A program made the translations under genes and the position numbers. This document shows positions 1-8,652 of a stretch of DNA of 64,000 nt, piece after piece; the stretch's first letter is position 1, and every line of letters begins with the position of its first letter. Source of the DNA: Cellulomonas fimi (GTDB lineage: Bacteria; Actinomycetota; Actinomycetes; Actinomycetales; Cellulomonadaceae); contig NZ_JABCJJ010000003.1 of the NCBI RefSeq assembly GCF_012952065.1, forward strand, positions 124,001-188,000, in the 5' to 3' direction. The notes below the pieces were generated by a model. The model was not told the origin of the DNA and did not search any database. It saw nothing but the letters and a program-made list of their open reading frames with translations.

Positions 1-1124
1 TCCTGATCGAGGAGCCCGAGCTCCTCCTTCTGTCGCAGCACCCGCAGGGTGGCTCGGTCCACGAGCTCCATCGGTACGTGCCCCGCCTCCACCGCGGCCG
101 TCAGCGGCCCGAGGTACGCGTTGCCGGTCGGCAGCTCGATGTCGATGCCGGCCTCGAGCGACTGACGGGCGGCGTCCCCGAGGTCCGCGGCCACGCCGTG
201 CAGCGTGTGCAGGAAGGCGACGCCGAAGTAGTCGGCCACGACGGTGCCGTCGAATCCCCAGCGGTCCCTCAGCAGACCGGTGAGCAGGTCCGGGTCGGCG
301 GCGACGGGCATGCCGTCGATCTCGGTGTAGGCGTGCATGACGGAGCGGACACCCCCGTCGAGGACCGCCATCTCGAACGGCGGCAGGAGGACGTCGGCGA
401 CCTCGCGCGGGCCCGCGCTCACGGGGGCGAGGTTGCGTCCGGCACGGGAGGCGGAGTACCCGACGAAGTGCTTGAGCGTGGCGATGACCCCTGCGCTCTG
501 CAGGCCGCGGACGTAGGCGGTCCCCACGGTGCCCACGACGTACGGGTCCTCGCTGATGCACTCCTCGACCCGCCCCCAGCGCGGGTCCCGCACGACGTCG
601 AGCACCGGTGCCAACCCCTGGTGGACCCCGAGGCTCGCCATGCTGGCGCCGATCGCGGCACCCATGGTCTCGACGAGGTCGGGGTCGAAGCTGGCTCCCC
701 ACGCGAGCGGTGTGGGGAATGTCGCCGCCTTCCAGGCGGCGAGTCCCGTGAGGCACTCCTCGTGCGCGATGGCGGGGATCCCCAGTCGTGTGTTCGTCAC
801 GAGCCAGCGCTGCGCATCCCACAGGGCACGGCGCCCGGTCGAAGGCTCCACCGGTCGGGTCCCGAACACCCGCGTCAGGTGGCCGAGCCCGTGCACCGCG
901 AAGTCTTCGAACCCCGGCGCCGTCTCACCCAGCATGGCGTCCTGCAACGGGGCGACCACCTCGCCGTCGACCCCTGCGCCGACCCACAGACCGACGATCT
1001 GGGCGAGCTTCTCCTCGAGCGTCATCTGCTCCAGCAGGCCGCGGACACGGTCGCTGGCTCGCTCCTGCACCCCGGAGACCACCCCTGCGTCGGTGCGATC
1101 GGCGCCGACCTGGACTTCTGTCAC
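1..1124 (-). CDS. Glycoside hydrolase family 3 beta-glycosidase (probable beta-xylosidase/beta-glucosidase), 3' end cut by window
   Basis: The 374 visible residues form the N-terminal TIM-barrel domain of a GH3 enzyme: LEEKLAQIVG near the start, GLAPVLDVVRDPRWGR followed by EDPYVVG, the KHFVGY substrate-binding segment, and GFDGTVVADYFGV, which carries the Asp nucleophile in ADY where many relatives have SDW. The GTG start at 1124 has a good upstream site (gaggaag). There is no signal peptide, so it probably acts in the cytoplasm. It lies 95 bp after the permease gene, as the last visible gene of a sugar-import operon beside a xylanase and an acetyl-xylan esterase, so xylo-oligosaccharide hydrolysis is the likely job. 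Substrate is inferred from context; beta-glucosidase activity is equally possible from the sequence. Confidence 0.9.
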   Translation of the reverse strand, partial: MTEVQVGADRTDAGVVSGVQERASDRVRGLLEQMTLEEKLAQIVGLWVGAGVDGEVVAPLQDAMLGETAPGFEDFAVHGLGHLTRVFGTRPVEPSTGRRALWDAQRWLVTNTRLGIPAIAHEECLTGLAAWKAATFPTPLAWGASFDPDLVETMGAAIGASMASLGVHQGLAPVLDVVRDPRWGRVEECISEDPYVVGTVGTAYVRGLQSAGVIATLKHFVGYSASRAGRNLAPVSAGPREVADVLLPPFEMAVLDGGVRSVMHAYTEIDGMPVAADPDLLTGLLRDRWGFDGTVVADYFGVAFLHTLHGVAADLGDAARQSLEAGIDIELPTGNAYLGPLTAAVEAGHVPMELVDRATLRVLRQKEELGLLDQ

Positions 1125-1219
1125 GGTTCTTCCTCACTTTTCGGGCGCACGGCCACCGCGACCTCGCGGCTGCGTCGTGCGGAACGACTCATGCAAGGGC
1201 GCGATGGCGCCCGAGCGGA

Positions 1220-2113
1220 TCAGCCCTTGACGGCGCCCTGCAGCCCGTTGACGATGCGTTTCTCCATGGCCAGGAAGAACACCAGCGCGGGGATCATGGC
1301 CAGCGACGTGAAGGCGAGGACTCCGGCGGTGTCCTGCGCGTGCTCGCTGGAGAAGGTCGCCACCCCGAGCGGCAGGGTCTGCGTTGCGGGGTCGCTGAGG
1401 ATGAGCAGCGGCAGCAGGTAGGAGTTCCACGACGCCACGAACGCCAGCACGCCGACGGTGACCAGACCGGGGGCGGAGAGCGGCAGCACGATCCGCCAGA
1501 AGAACCCGACCCGCGACGTGCCGTCGAGCATCGCCGCCTCCTCGAGCTCCTGCGGCAGCGCCATCAGGAACGGGCGCAGGATGACGATCGTCATCGGCAG
1601 CGCGAACGCCGCCTGCGGCAGCGCCACCCCCCAGAAGGTGTTCGTCAGGTTCAAGTCCCGCAGCATCAGGAACAGCGGGATGATCGCCACCGTCAGCGGG
1701 AACAGCAGCCCCAGGGTGAACACCGTGGTCAGCGTCTCGCGGCCCTTGAACCGGTACCGAGCCAGCGGGTACGCCGCCATCACGCCGAACACGGCGACGA
1801 TCACCGTCGTGACCAGGGCGATGACGGTCGAGTTGAACGCGAAGCGCCAGAAGCTCACCGACGTCAAGACGTTCATGAAGTTGGTCGTCACCCACGGGTC
1901 CGGCAGGCTCACGGGGTCCGCGGCAAGCTGCGCGTTGGACCGGAAGCCGCCGAGGACCGCGTAGACGACCGGGCCGAGCGTGGCAGCGATCACGACGAGG
2001 GCGGCGGCGTAGACCAGCGGGTTACGGACGCCCGCCGCGTTGCCCCCGCGGCGCCGGGGGGCGTCCAGGGTCACCGGCCGGCCGGGGGCCGGAGTCACCA
2101 CGGGTGCGCTCAT
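1220..2113 (-). CDS. Carbohydrate ABC transporter permease, MalG-type
   Basis: This 297-residue protein has about six hydrophobic segments and the inner-membrane-component signature near residues 185-205 (EEAAMLDGTSRVGFFWRIVL), which docks the ATPase. The C-terminus ends MEKRIVNGLQGAVKG, typical of the CUT1 MalG-type family. It would form a heterodimeric channel with the upstream permease; the ATGA overlap at 2110-2113 implies translational coupling. No ATPase gene lies in the visible operon, so a shared MsiK-type ATPase encoded elsewhere is likely, as is usual for actinobacterial CUT1 importers. The start at 2113 was chosen for the overlap; the frame stays open further upstream. Confidence 0.92.
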   Translation of the reverse strand: MSAPVVTPAPGRPVTLDAPRRRGGNAAGVRNPLVYAAALVVIAATLGPVVYAVLGGFRSNAQLAADPVSLPDPWVTTNFMNVLTSVSFWRFAFNSTVIALVTTVIVAVFGVMAAYPLARYRFKGRETLTTVFTLGLLFPLTVAIIPLFLMLRDLNLTNTFWGVALPQAAFALPMTIVILRPFLMALPQELEEAAMLDGTSRVGFFWRIVLPLSAPGLVTVGVLAFVASWNSYLLPLLILSDPATQTLPLGVATFSSEHAQDTAGVLAFTSLAMIPALVFFLAMEKRIVNGLQGAVKG

Positions 2114-3162
2114 CGGGCCACCACCTTTCTCGGCTTCGGGGCGTCTTGGTTGTCCCGGCGCAGGACGAAGAACTGGTAGAAGGCGGCGAGGACCAGGGAG
2201 ATGCCGAACAACAGCACCGCCACCGCGGAGGCATAGCCGTACAGGCCCCGGTTGGTCCCCTGGTTGATCAGGTAGGTGGCCATCGTCATGGTCGAGTTCG
2301 CCGGGCCGCCCTTCGTCAGGATCCACACCATGTCGAACAGCTGCAGCGATCCGATCATGGACAGGAACGCCCACGTGCGGATGGTGGGGCCCAGCAGCGG
2401 GATGGTGATCCTGCGCTGCACCTGCCACCAGGACGCACCGTCGAGCTGGGCAGCCTCGTAGAGGTCGGTCGGCACGCCCTGCAGCCCCGCGAGGAAGAGG
2501 ATCACCGCCAGGCCCAGGTACTTCCAGGTCAGCACGACCATGACGGTGTAGAGCGCGATCTCCGGGTCACCCAGCCAGAGCTGGGTCAGGTCGCCCAGAC
2601 CGACTGACTCCAGGACGGCGTCGACCATGCCGCCGGGCTGCAAGAGCATGAGCCAGACGACGCCGGCCACCACCTCAGCGAGGACGTACGGGACGAAGAT
2701 GATGACCCGCATCGCGGAGCGGCCCCACATGTCCCGGTTGAGCAGCAACGCGATGGCGAGGCCCAGCGGCAGCTGGATGACGATCGACAGGACCACGATG
2801 GTCAGGTTGTTCATCACCGCGTCGGTGAAGATCTGGTCGCGAAGGGCGTTCGCGTAGTTCTTGAGCCCGACGAAGTCGTCCATCGGACCGAGGCCGTTCC
2901 ACCTGAACGTGGAGTAGCGCACCGCCTGGACGACGGGCACCACGACGAAGAGGACGAACAGCACCAGGGCGGGGGTGACGAAGAAGGCGATCTCCAGGCG
3001 CTTGCGCGTGCCGGTGGAGACCGACCCTGCCCGGCGCCGTCGTCCGGCGCCGGCTCGCGCCGTCGACCGGGCCGGGGCCTGGTCGACGGCGCGAGCTCCG
3101 TCGCGGATGGGGGCAGTCTCGGCGGCCGCGCTGGCCGGGCGGGCGGTCACGTCGTCTGCCAT
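2110..3162 (-). CDS. Carbohydrate ABC transporter permease, MalF-type
   Basis: This 350-residue membrane protein has a basic, Pro/Ala-rich cytoplasmic N-terminus of about 55 residues, then six membrane segments. The ATPase-docking loop is YEAAQLDGASWWQVQRRITI followed by PLLGPTIR, near residues 250-275. It pairs with the MalG-type permease downstream (4-bp overlap) and receives substrate from the lipoprotein encoded just upstream, whose stop codon is 4 bp before this ATG. The substrate is inferred to be xylo-oligosaccharides because the locus also encodes GH3, GH10 and CE7 enzymes. Confidence 0.92.
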   Translation of the reverse strand: MADDVTARPASAAAETAPIRDGARAVDQAPARSTARAGAGRRRRAGSVSTGTRKRLEIAFFVTPALVLFVLFVVVPVVQAVRYSTFRWNGLGPMDDFVGLKNYANALRDQIFTDAVMNNLTIVVLSIVIQLPLGLAIALLLNRDMWGRSAMRVIIFVPYVLAEVVAGVVWLMLLQPGGMVDAVLESVGLGDLTQLWLGDPEIALYTVMVVLTWKYLGLAVILFLAGLQGVPTDLYEAAQLDGASWWQVQRRITIPLLGPTIRTWAFLSMIGSLQLFDMVWILTKGGPANSTMTMATYLINQGTNRGLYGYASAVAVLLFGISLVLAAFYQFFVLRRDNQDAPKPRKVVAR

Positions 3163-3166
3163 GGGA

Positions 3167-4462
3167 TCACTCGCTGTCGGCCGCGGCCTGGGTCGCGTCG
3201 ACGATGTCCTGCGGACTTCCCTGCCCGGCGAACATCAGCGCGATCGCGTCGTTCATCGCACCGCCGACGTTCTCCCCGAACAGGGTGTCGAGGTACAGCT
3301 GGACGTACGGCGCCTCGTCGCGGACGGTGACGAGCTGGGCGAGCGCCGGGTCCTTCACCGACCCCGTCGCGGCCGGGTTGGTCGGCACGCCCATGTCGTT
3401 CTCCGCGAAGCCGATCTGCACCTCGTCGCTGAGCAGGTACTTGATGAAGTCGACGCACTCCGGCGGGGCCTCCGCGGAGCAGGCCCACGCGTCGCCACCA
3501 CCCAGCGGCGCGGTCGGGTCACCCTCACCGCCGTCGACAGCCGGGAACGGGAACCAGCCGGTGTTCTCGCCGAGCCCCTTCTTGTCCTCGGTGAGGCCCT
3601 GCATGACACCGGGCTCCCAGTGACCGGCGAGCTCCATCGCGACCTTTCCGGTGGCCAGCAGACCCGAGGCGCTGGTACCGCCGGTCTGGGCGGGGGTGGC
3701 CAGGAAACCGGAGTTGAACGGCTCCTTCTCGACGAGCTCCTGCAGGTCCTCGCCGGCCTTCACGAAGCACTCGTCGGAGAAGTCGCGGGACGCGGCAGCG
3801 TCGGTGAGGACCTCCTGGCTGCACTCCCGGACGGCGAAGTAGTACCAGTAGTGCGCAGCCGGCCACTTGTCGCCGGCGCCGACCGAGATGGGTTCGATGC
3901 CCGCGGCCTTCAGCTTGTCGATGGCCTCGTACAGGTCGTCCATCGTCGCCGGAGCCTGCGTGATACCGGCCTGCTGGAAGAGCGCCTTGTTGTACCAGAA
4001 GCCCACGACGCCGACGGAGAAGGGCAACGCGTACGTCTTGTCCTGGTACTGCCAGCCCGAGATCGAGGGGCCGATCATCTCGATCTCGTCGGCCGCCGCC
4101 TCGGAGAGGTCCTGGACGAGACCCGCCTCGACGTGCGAGGCGAGCTCGCCGCCGCCCCGCTCCATGTAGACGTCGGGCGCGGCACCGGTCTGGAAGGCCG
4201 CGTCGAGCTTGGTGAGCATGTCCTCGTGCGCCATCGCACTGATCTCGATGGTCACACCCGGGTTGTCCGCCTCGAAGTCGGCAGCCACCTGCTCGTAGTA
4301 CGCCTTGCCGGGATCGTTGTTCGAGTTGTGCCACCAGGTCAGGACGTTGTCCCCATCAGCAGCCTCGGACCCGGTGTCGCCGCCCGCACCCCCGCATGCG
4401 CCGAGGATCATCGCGGCGCCGGCGCCCAGCGCCACGGCCGAGAGGGCTCGCTTGCTCGCCAT
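3167..4462 (-). CDS. Extracellular sugar-binding lipoprotein of an ABC importer (family 1 solute-binding protein)
   Basis: The 431-residue protein has a lipoprotein signal with lipobox LGAC (acylated Cys at residue 23), a Gly/Asp/Ser-rich linker, then the family 1 binding fold: LTWWHNSNNDPGKAYYEQVA, AGDKWPAAHYWYYFAVRE and the late motif AWACSAEAPPECVDFIKYL. It is the first gene of a binding protein-permease-permease-GH3 operon. The start has an AAGGAAG ribosome site, and a TTGACA hexamer (minus strand, 4533-4528) lies next to the LacI-type palindrome, so repression by the divergent regulator is likely. Xylo-oligosaccharide binding is inferred from neighbours. Confidence 0.93.
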   Translation of the reverse strand: MASKRALSAVALGAGAAMILGACGGAGGDTGSEAADGDNVLTWWHNSNNDPGKAYYEQVAADFEADNPGVTIEISAMAHEDMLTKLDAAFQTGAAPDVYMERGGGELASHVEAGLVQDLSEAAADEIEMIGPSISGWQYQDKTYALPFSVGVVGFWYNKALFQQAGITQAPATMDDLYEAIDKLKAAGIEPISVGAGDKWPAAHYWYYFAVRECSQEVLTDAAASRDFSDECFVKAGEDLQELVEKEPFNSGFLATPAQTGGTSASGLLATGKVAMELAGHWEPGVMQGLTEDKKGLGENTGWFPFPAVDGGEGDPTAPLGGGDAWACSAEAPPECVDFIKYLLSDEVQIGFAENDMGVPTNPAATGSVKDPALAQLVTVRDEAPYVQLYLDTLFGENVGGAMNDAIALMFAGQGSPQDIVDATQAAADSE

Positions 4463-4534
4463 AGTGAGCTTCCTTCGTCGTCGTTGACATCAAGAACCCG
4501 ACGAGGATGCCACGGCCGTTTTGTCGGTGTCAAT

Positions 4535-4548
4535 CGTTATCGATAACG
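4535..4548. promoter_or_regulatory. Perfect 14-bp palindromic operator for the divergent LacI-type regulator
   Basis: CGTTATCGATAACG is a perfect inverted repeat with the central CG typical of LacI-family operators. It lies 18 bp upstream of the regulator start and abuts a TTGACA hexamer for the leftward sugar-transport operon, so one bound dimer could block both promoters. Binding by the adjacent regulator is inferred. Confidence 0.8.
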
Positions 4549-4565
4549 GTTTAGTTCCGGTTACG

Positions 4566-5594
4566 ATGGTGCGCGTGACCGACCAGCTGCAGCGCGTGAC
4601 CATCCACGACGTGGCGCGTACCGCCGGGGTGTCCGCCGCCACGGTGTCGAAGGTGATCAACGGCAGGTACGGGGTGGCTTCCGCCACCGTGCAGCGGGTG
4701 CAGAAGGTGATCGACGACCTCGGGTACGAGTCGAGCCTGGTCGCGCGCAGCCTGCGCAGCCACCGGACTAACGTCGTCGGGATCTTGGTGGCGGAGTTCG
4801 AGCCCTTCAGCACCGAGATCCTCAAGGGCGTCTCGCAGGCGGTCGGCGGCACGGGGTACGAGCTGCTGGCCTACTCGGGCGGCGGCCGCGCGGGCACCTC
4901 GGTCGGCTGGGAGCGTCGCTACCTCTCTCGCCTCGGCGGGACTCTGATCGACGGCGCGATCCTCGTCACCCCGACCGTCGTCGACTCCGGCGGGTCCGTC
5001 CCCGTGGTCGCCATCGACCCGCACTCCGGGCCGTCGGGCATGCCCACGGTGGACTCGGACAACTTCACTGGCGCCCTGGTCGCCACCGAGCACCTGCTCG
5101 AGCTGGGGCACCGCCGTGTGGGCTTTCTCGGAGGGCGCCCGGACCTGGAGTCGTCCCGGTTGCGGGAGGAGGGGTACCGGACGGCGCTGGCCACCGCCGG
5201 CATTCCCGTCGAGCCGGAGCTCATGCGTGTCGGCGGCTACCGTCGCGAGAGCGCGCACGAGCCGGCGCACGAGCTCCTGTCGCTCCCGCAGCGCCCGACC
5301 GCGATCTTCGCGGCCAACGACCTCTCGGCCATCGGCACCATGGACGTCGCACGCGAGCTCGGGCTCAGGATCCCGGACGACCTCTCGATCGTGGGCTTCG
5401 ACAACGTGCCCGAGTCGGTGCTGACCAGTCCCCCGCTCACGACCATCAGCCAACCGATCCAGCTGATGGGGTCCGAGGCCCTGCGGCTGCTGATCCACCT
5501 CATGGACGGCACCGACGAGCGCAGCACGCACGTCCAACTGCCCACCGAGCTCATCGAGCGTGCCTCGACCGGGGCGCCCGCGACTTCGGCCTGA
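4566..5594 (+). CDS. LacI-family transcriptional regulator of the xylan locus
   Basis: The 342-residue protein begins with the LacI helix-turn-helix (VTIHDVARTAGVSAATVSKV, then INGRYGVASATVQRVQ) and the hinge helix region, followed by a periplasmic-binding-like sugar sensor ending FDNVPESVLTSPPLTTISQP. It is encoded divergently from the sugar importer, with a perfect operator in between, and upstream of the CE7 and GH10 genes. The ATG at 4566 was preferred: a TTG further upstream (4521) would put the operator inside the coding region. No ribosome site is visible before this ATG, so the mRNA may be leaderless, or the GTG at 4572 or 4578 may be used. The effector is probably a xylo-oligosaccharide. 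Confidence 0.92.
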   Translation: MVRVTDQLQRVTIHDVARTAGVSAATVSKVINGRYGVASATVQRVQKVIDDLGYESSLVARSLRSHRTNVVGILVAEFEPFSTEILKGVSQAVGGTGYELLAYSGGGRAGTSVGWERRYLSRLGGTLIDGAILVTPTVVDSGGSVPVVAIDPHSGPSGMPTVDSDNFTGALVATEHLLELGHRRVGFLGGRPDLESSRLREEGYRTALATAGIPVEPELMRVGGYRRESAHEPAHELLSLPQRPTAIFAANDLSAIGTMDVARELGLRIPDDLSIVGFDNVPESVLTSPPLTTISQPIQLMGSEALRLLIHLMDGTDERSTHVQLPTELIERASTGAPATSA

Positions 5595-5647
5595 CTGGGC
5601 TCGGGTTACCGCGCTCCTGGAACGGCCCGCCTCAACGAGGAGGACAC

Positions 5648-6610
5648 GTGTACACCGACCTGCCCGACACCGAGCTCTGGCATCACCGCAGCAACCACGC
5701 CGAACCGGCCGACTTCGACGCGTTCTGGACGCGCACGCTGGACGAGGCCCGCGTCCACGACGTGGCACCGCGACTGACCGCGGTGGCGAGCCCCTTGACC
5801 ACGCTCGAGGTTCATGACGCCGTCTTTCCGGGGTTCGGCGGCGAGCCCATCCGCGCCTGGTACCGGCGCCCGGCCGGGGTCGACCGACCGCTACCCGTGG
5901 TCGTGCAGTACGTCGGCTACGGCGGCGGGCGTGGGAGTCATCTCGAGAACCTCCTGTGGGCGTCGGCGGGCTACGCCCACCTGCAGATGGACACGCGAGG
6001 GCAGGGCGCCACGTGGAGCCGCGGCGACACACCGGACCTGTGGGGCTCCGGGCCGCAGGTGCCGGGGGTGATGACCCGTGGCATCGAGGACCCGGAGCAG
6101 TACTACTACCGCCGGCTGTACACCGACGGCGTCCGGGCGGTCGACGCGGCCCGCAGGCTCCCGGGCGTCGACCCAGACCGCGTCGCGGTCCTCGGGCAGA
6201 GCCAGGGCGGCGCGATCGCGCTCGCCGTCGGCGGCCTCGTGCCTGACCTGGCCGCCGTCGTCTCGCTCGTGCCCTTCCTGTGCGACATCGCGCGCGCGAT
6301 CGTCATCACGGACGAGTACCCCTTCCGCGAGGTGACCGACTACCTCGCCACCCACCGCGACAAGGTCGACGCCGCCCTGCGCACCCTCGCCTACGTCGAC
6401 GGCACCCACTTCGCACGACGCAGCCATGCGCCGGCGCGGTTCTCCGCCGCCCTCATGGACGCCGTCGTGCCGCCGTCGACCGTCTTCGCCGCGCACAACG
6501 TGTACGCGGGCCCCAAGGAGATGCGGGTCTGGCCGTACAACGGCCACGAGGCGGGCGCCGCGCACGACGACGCGGAAGCCCTCGGGTTCCTCGCTCGCAC
6601 CCTCGCGTAG
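5648..6610 (+). CDS. Acetyl-xylan esterase, carbohydrate esterase family 7 (cephalosporin C deacetylase-like)
   Basis: This 320-residue alpha/beta hydrolase carries the three CE7 hallmarks: RGQ (DTRGQGATWSRGD), GQSQGG with nucleophile Ser185, and NGHE with catalytic His300. The family removes acetyl groups from short xylo-oligosaccharides and similar small substrates, and is typically a cytoplasmic hexamer; this protein has no signal peptide. The GTG start follows GAGGAGG at ideal spacing. It sits between the LacI-type regulator and the GH10 xylanase, so it probably deacetylates imported fragments before the xylanase and GH3 enzyme act. Confidence 0.93.
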   Translation: MYTDLPDTELWHHRSNHAEPADFDAFWTRTLDEARVHDVAPRLTAVASPLTTLEVHDAVFPGFGGEPIRAWYRRPAGVDRPLPVVVQYVGYGGGRGSHLENLLWASAGYAHLQMDTRGQGATWSRGDTPDLWGSGPQVPGVMTRGIEDPEQYYYRRLYTDGVRAVDAARRLPGVDPDRVAVLGQSQGGAIALAVGGLVPDLAAVVSLVPFLCDIARAIVITDEYPFREVTDYLATHRDKVDAALRTLAYVDGTHFARRSHAPARFSAALMDAVVPPSTVFAAHNVYAGPKEMRVWPYNGHEAGAAHDDAEALGFLARTLA

Positions 6611-6642
6611 CGACCGACGACGTTTCTCAGCGAGGAGCACCC

Positions 6643-7941
6643 ATGACACCCCCGACGAGCGCGACCGCGCCCGACCTGTCGATGGCGCACCACACGGCCG
6701 ATGCGACGCTCACCGTGCTCGGTCCCGACGGCCTGCCCCTGGCCGACCACGAGGTGACGGTCGAGCAGACCGGCCACCGGTTCGGGTTCGGCAACATCGG
6801 CTTCGACCTGATCGCGCTCGCCAACGCGGAGACGGATGCCGCGCCGGAGAGCCCGTTCGGCGGCGCGGCGCCCGCCCAGGGCGACCACCTGGCCGAGCTG
6901 TGGCTCGACCTGTTCAACACCGCGACGCTGCCGTTCTACTGGGCCGGCTTCGAGCCCGAGCCGGGCCGGCCCGACACGCAGCGGCTGCTACGCGCGGCGC
7001 GATGGTTCGCCGACCGCGGCTGCGCGGTGAAGGGTCATCCCCTCGTGTGGCACACACTGGCCCCCGACTGGCTGCCTGAGCTGTCGACCGACGAGGTCGA
7101 GGCTGCCGTCCGCGCGCGGATCAGGCGCGAGGTGACCGACTTCCGGGGAGTCGTGGACGTGTGGGACGCCATCAACGAGGTCGTCATCATGCCGGTGTTC
7201 GTCAACGAGGAGCACCGCAACGGGATCACCCGGCTGTGCTGGGAGCGCGGCCGCATCGCGACGATCCGCCTGGCGTTCGAGGAAGCACGCGCGGCGAACC
7301 CGTCGGCGACGCTCCTGCTCAACGACTTCAACCTGTCCTCCGCCTACGAGTGTCTCGTGGAAGGCGTCCTCGAGGCCGGCATCCAGGTCGACGCGCTCGG
7401 GCTGCAGAGCCACATGCACCAGGGCTACTGGGGCGAGGAGCGCACCCTGGAGACGCTCGAGAGGTTCGCCCGGTTCGGGCTGCCGATCCATCTCACGGAG
7501 AGCACCCTGCTGTCCGGTCAGCTGATGCCCCCAGAGATCGTCGACCTCAACGACTACCAGATCCCGTCGTGGCCCTCGACGCCCGACGGCGAGGCACGGC
7601 AGGCCGAGGAGATCGTCCGGCACTACCGCACGCTGCTCTCGCACCCCTCTGTGGAGGCGATCACCTACTGGGGCCTGTCCGACGACGGCTCGTGGCTGGG
7701 CGCCCCCGTGGGACTCGTCCGCTCCGACGGCACCACGAAGCCGTCGTACGACGCACTGCGCGCGCTGGTCAAGGGCGAGTGGTGGCTTCCGGAGACGACG
7801 CTGCGCACGGACGCCGCCGGGCGGGTGCGGGTCCGGGGCTTCCTCGGCGACTACCGGCTCCGGGCACGTGGCGCCGAGGCCGGCTTCGCGCTGACGGCGG
7901 CCGGCGAGGTCACGACCGAGGTGACGCTGCCGGCGTCGTGA
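6643..7941 (+). CDS. Intracellular endo-1,4-beta-xylanase, glycoside hydrolase family 10
   Basis: The 432-residue protein has the GH10 core: KGHPLVWH, WDAINEV with acid/base Glu179, GLQSHMHQGYW, and HLTES with nucleophile Glu286, then ITYWGLSDDGSW. Before the barrel is a short beta domain (about 20-70) and after it a beta tail (about 385-432), with no carbohydrate-binding module. It lacks a secretion signal, unlike most family members, which fits cytoplasmic cleavage of imported xylo-oligosaccharides. The start follows a GAGGAG site 32 bp after the esterase gene. After the stop, the same reading frame runs on into transposase relic sequence. Confidence 0.93.
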   Translation: MTPPTSATAPDLSMAHHTADATLTVLGPDGLPLADHEVTVEQTGHRFGFGNIGFDLIALANAETDAAPESPFGGAAPAQGDHLAELWLDLFNTATLPFYWAGFEPEPGRPDTQRLLRAARWFADRGCAVKGHPLVWHTLAPDWLPELSTDEVEAAVRARIRREVTDFRGVVDVWDAINEVVIMPVFVNEEHRNGITRLCWERGRIATIRLAFEEARAANPSATLLLNDFNLSSAYECLVEGVLEAGIQVDALGLQSHMHQGYWGEERTLETLERFARFGLPIHLTESTLLSGQLMPPEIVDLNDYQIPSWPSTPDGEARQAEEIVRHYRTLLSHPSVEAITYWGLSDDGSWLGAPVGLVRSDGTTKPSYDALRALVKGEWWLPETTLRTDAAGRVRVRGFLGDYRLRARGAEAGFALTAAGEVTTEVTLPAS

Positions 7942-7980
7942 GGCGTAGCCGGACAGGACCGCCGCGCCCCTGCGGCGGCA

Positions 7981-8565
7981 GTCCGGCGTGCCCACCGCGA
8001 GCACGACGACGCCGACGGCGGGTCGGCGGTCGGGCAGGCCGGTGGGGTGCTGTTGACCGGTGCGGTGCGGGCCAGTGGTCTGGACGTCGCGTTGAGCGCC
8101 GCGCTGGCGCCGTCGCGGGTGCGGTTCGCGACGCACGACCAGGCCAAGGTGCTGCTCGACCTCGGGGTGACACTCGCGCTCGGCGGGGACGCCTGCTCGG
8201 ACCTGGCCACGGTCCGGGCCGAGCCGGCGGTGTTCGGCCAGGTGGCCTCCGACCTGACGGCCTCGCGGACCCTGGCACGGCGGGCAGGCGACGCGGACAC
8301 GGTGCTGGTGGCACGACGGCGCCGGGGGCTCCCGCCAGGTCATCGAGGCCTTGATCCGCCGCCGGCTGGCCTACTCCGTCGGGTTCACGCTGCCGGAGCA
8401 CACCCCGGACCTGCTCAAACGCACACCAGAGTTATGTGGGCCACGGCCCTGGACGCCCACGACGAAGTCCGCGACGGGGCGTGGGTCGCCGAGCTCACCG
8501 ACCTCGGCCCGCTTCCGCCCGTTCCGATCCATCGCGCTTCCCGTCAGACGGTCATCTGCCCGTGA
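7981..8565 (+). pseudogene. Degenerate IS1380-family transposase relic
   Basis: The plus-strand frame at 7981-8310 reads GGVLLTGAVRASGLDVALSA, KVLLDLGVTLALGGDACSDL, RAEPAVFGQVASD and ASRTLA, the conserved N-terminal region of IS1380-type transposases. Coding then shifts frame: another plus frame at about 8335-8430 reads VIEALIRRRLAYSVGFTLPE followed by HTPDLL, and the first frame resumes with DAHDEVRDGAWVAELTDL at about 8455-8505. The stretch between the N-terminal part and the later motif is far shorter than in an intact element, so an internal deletion plus frameshifts inactivated it. No terminal inverted repeats or target duplications were found. It fills most of the gap between the xylanase gene and the DUF1989 gene. 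Confidence 0.75.
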
Positions 8566-8652
8566 CACCCTGGCCATCGCGGGCATTCTCGTTCTCCGCC
8601 ACACCCCCGAAGCCCTCCGGATCGGTGGATCGCAGCTGAGCGGCCCCAGGTT

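Noticed and set aside
4521-4566. Alternative TTG start for the LacI regulator at 4521.
   Set aside because: It would place the perfect palindromic operator within the coding sequence and adds 15 residues not expected before the helix-turn-helix.
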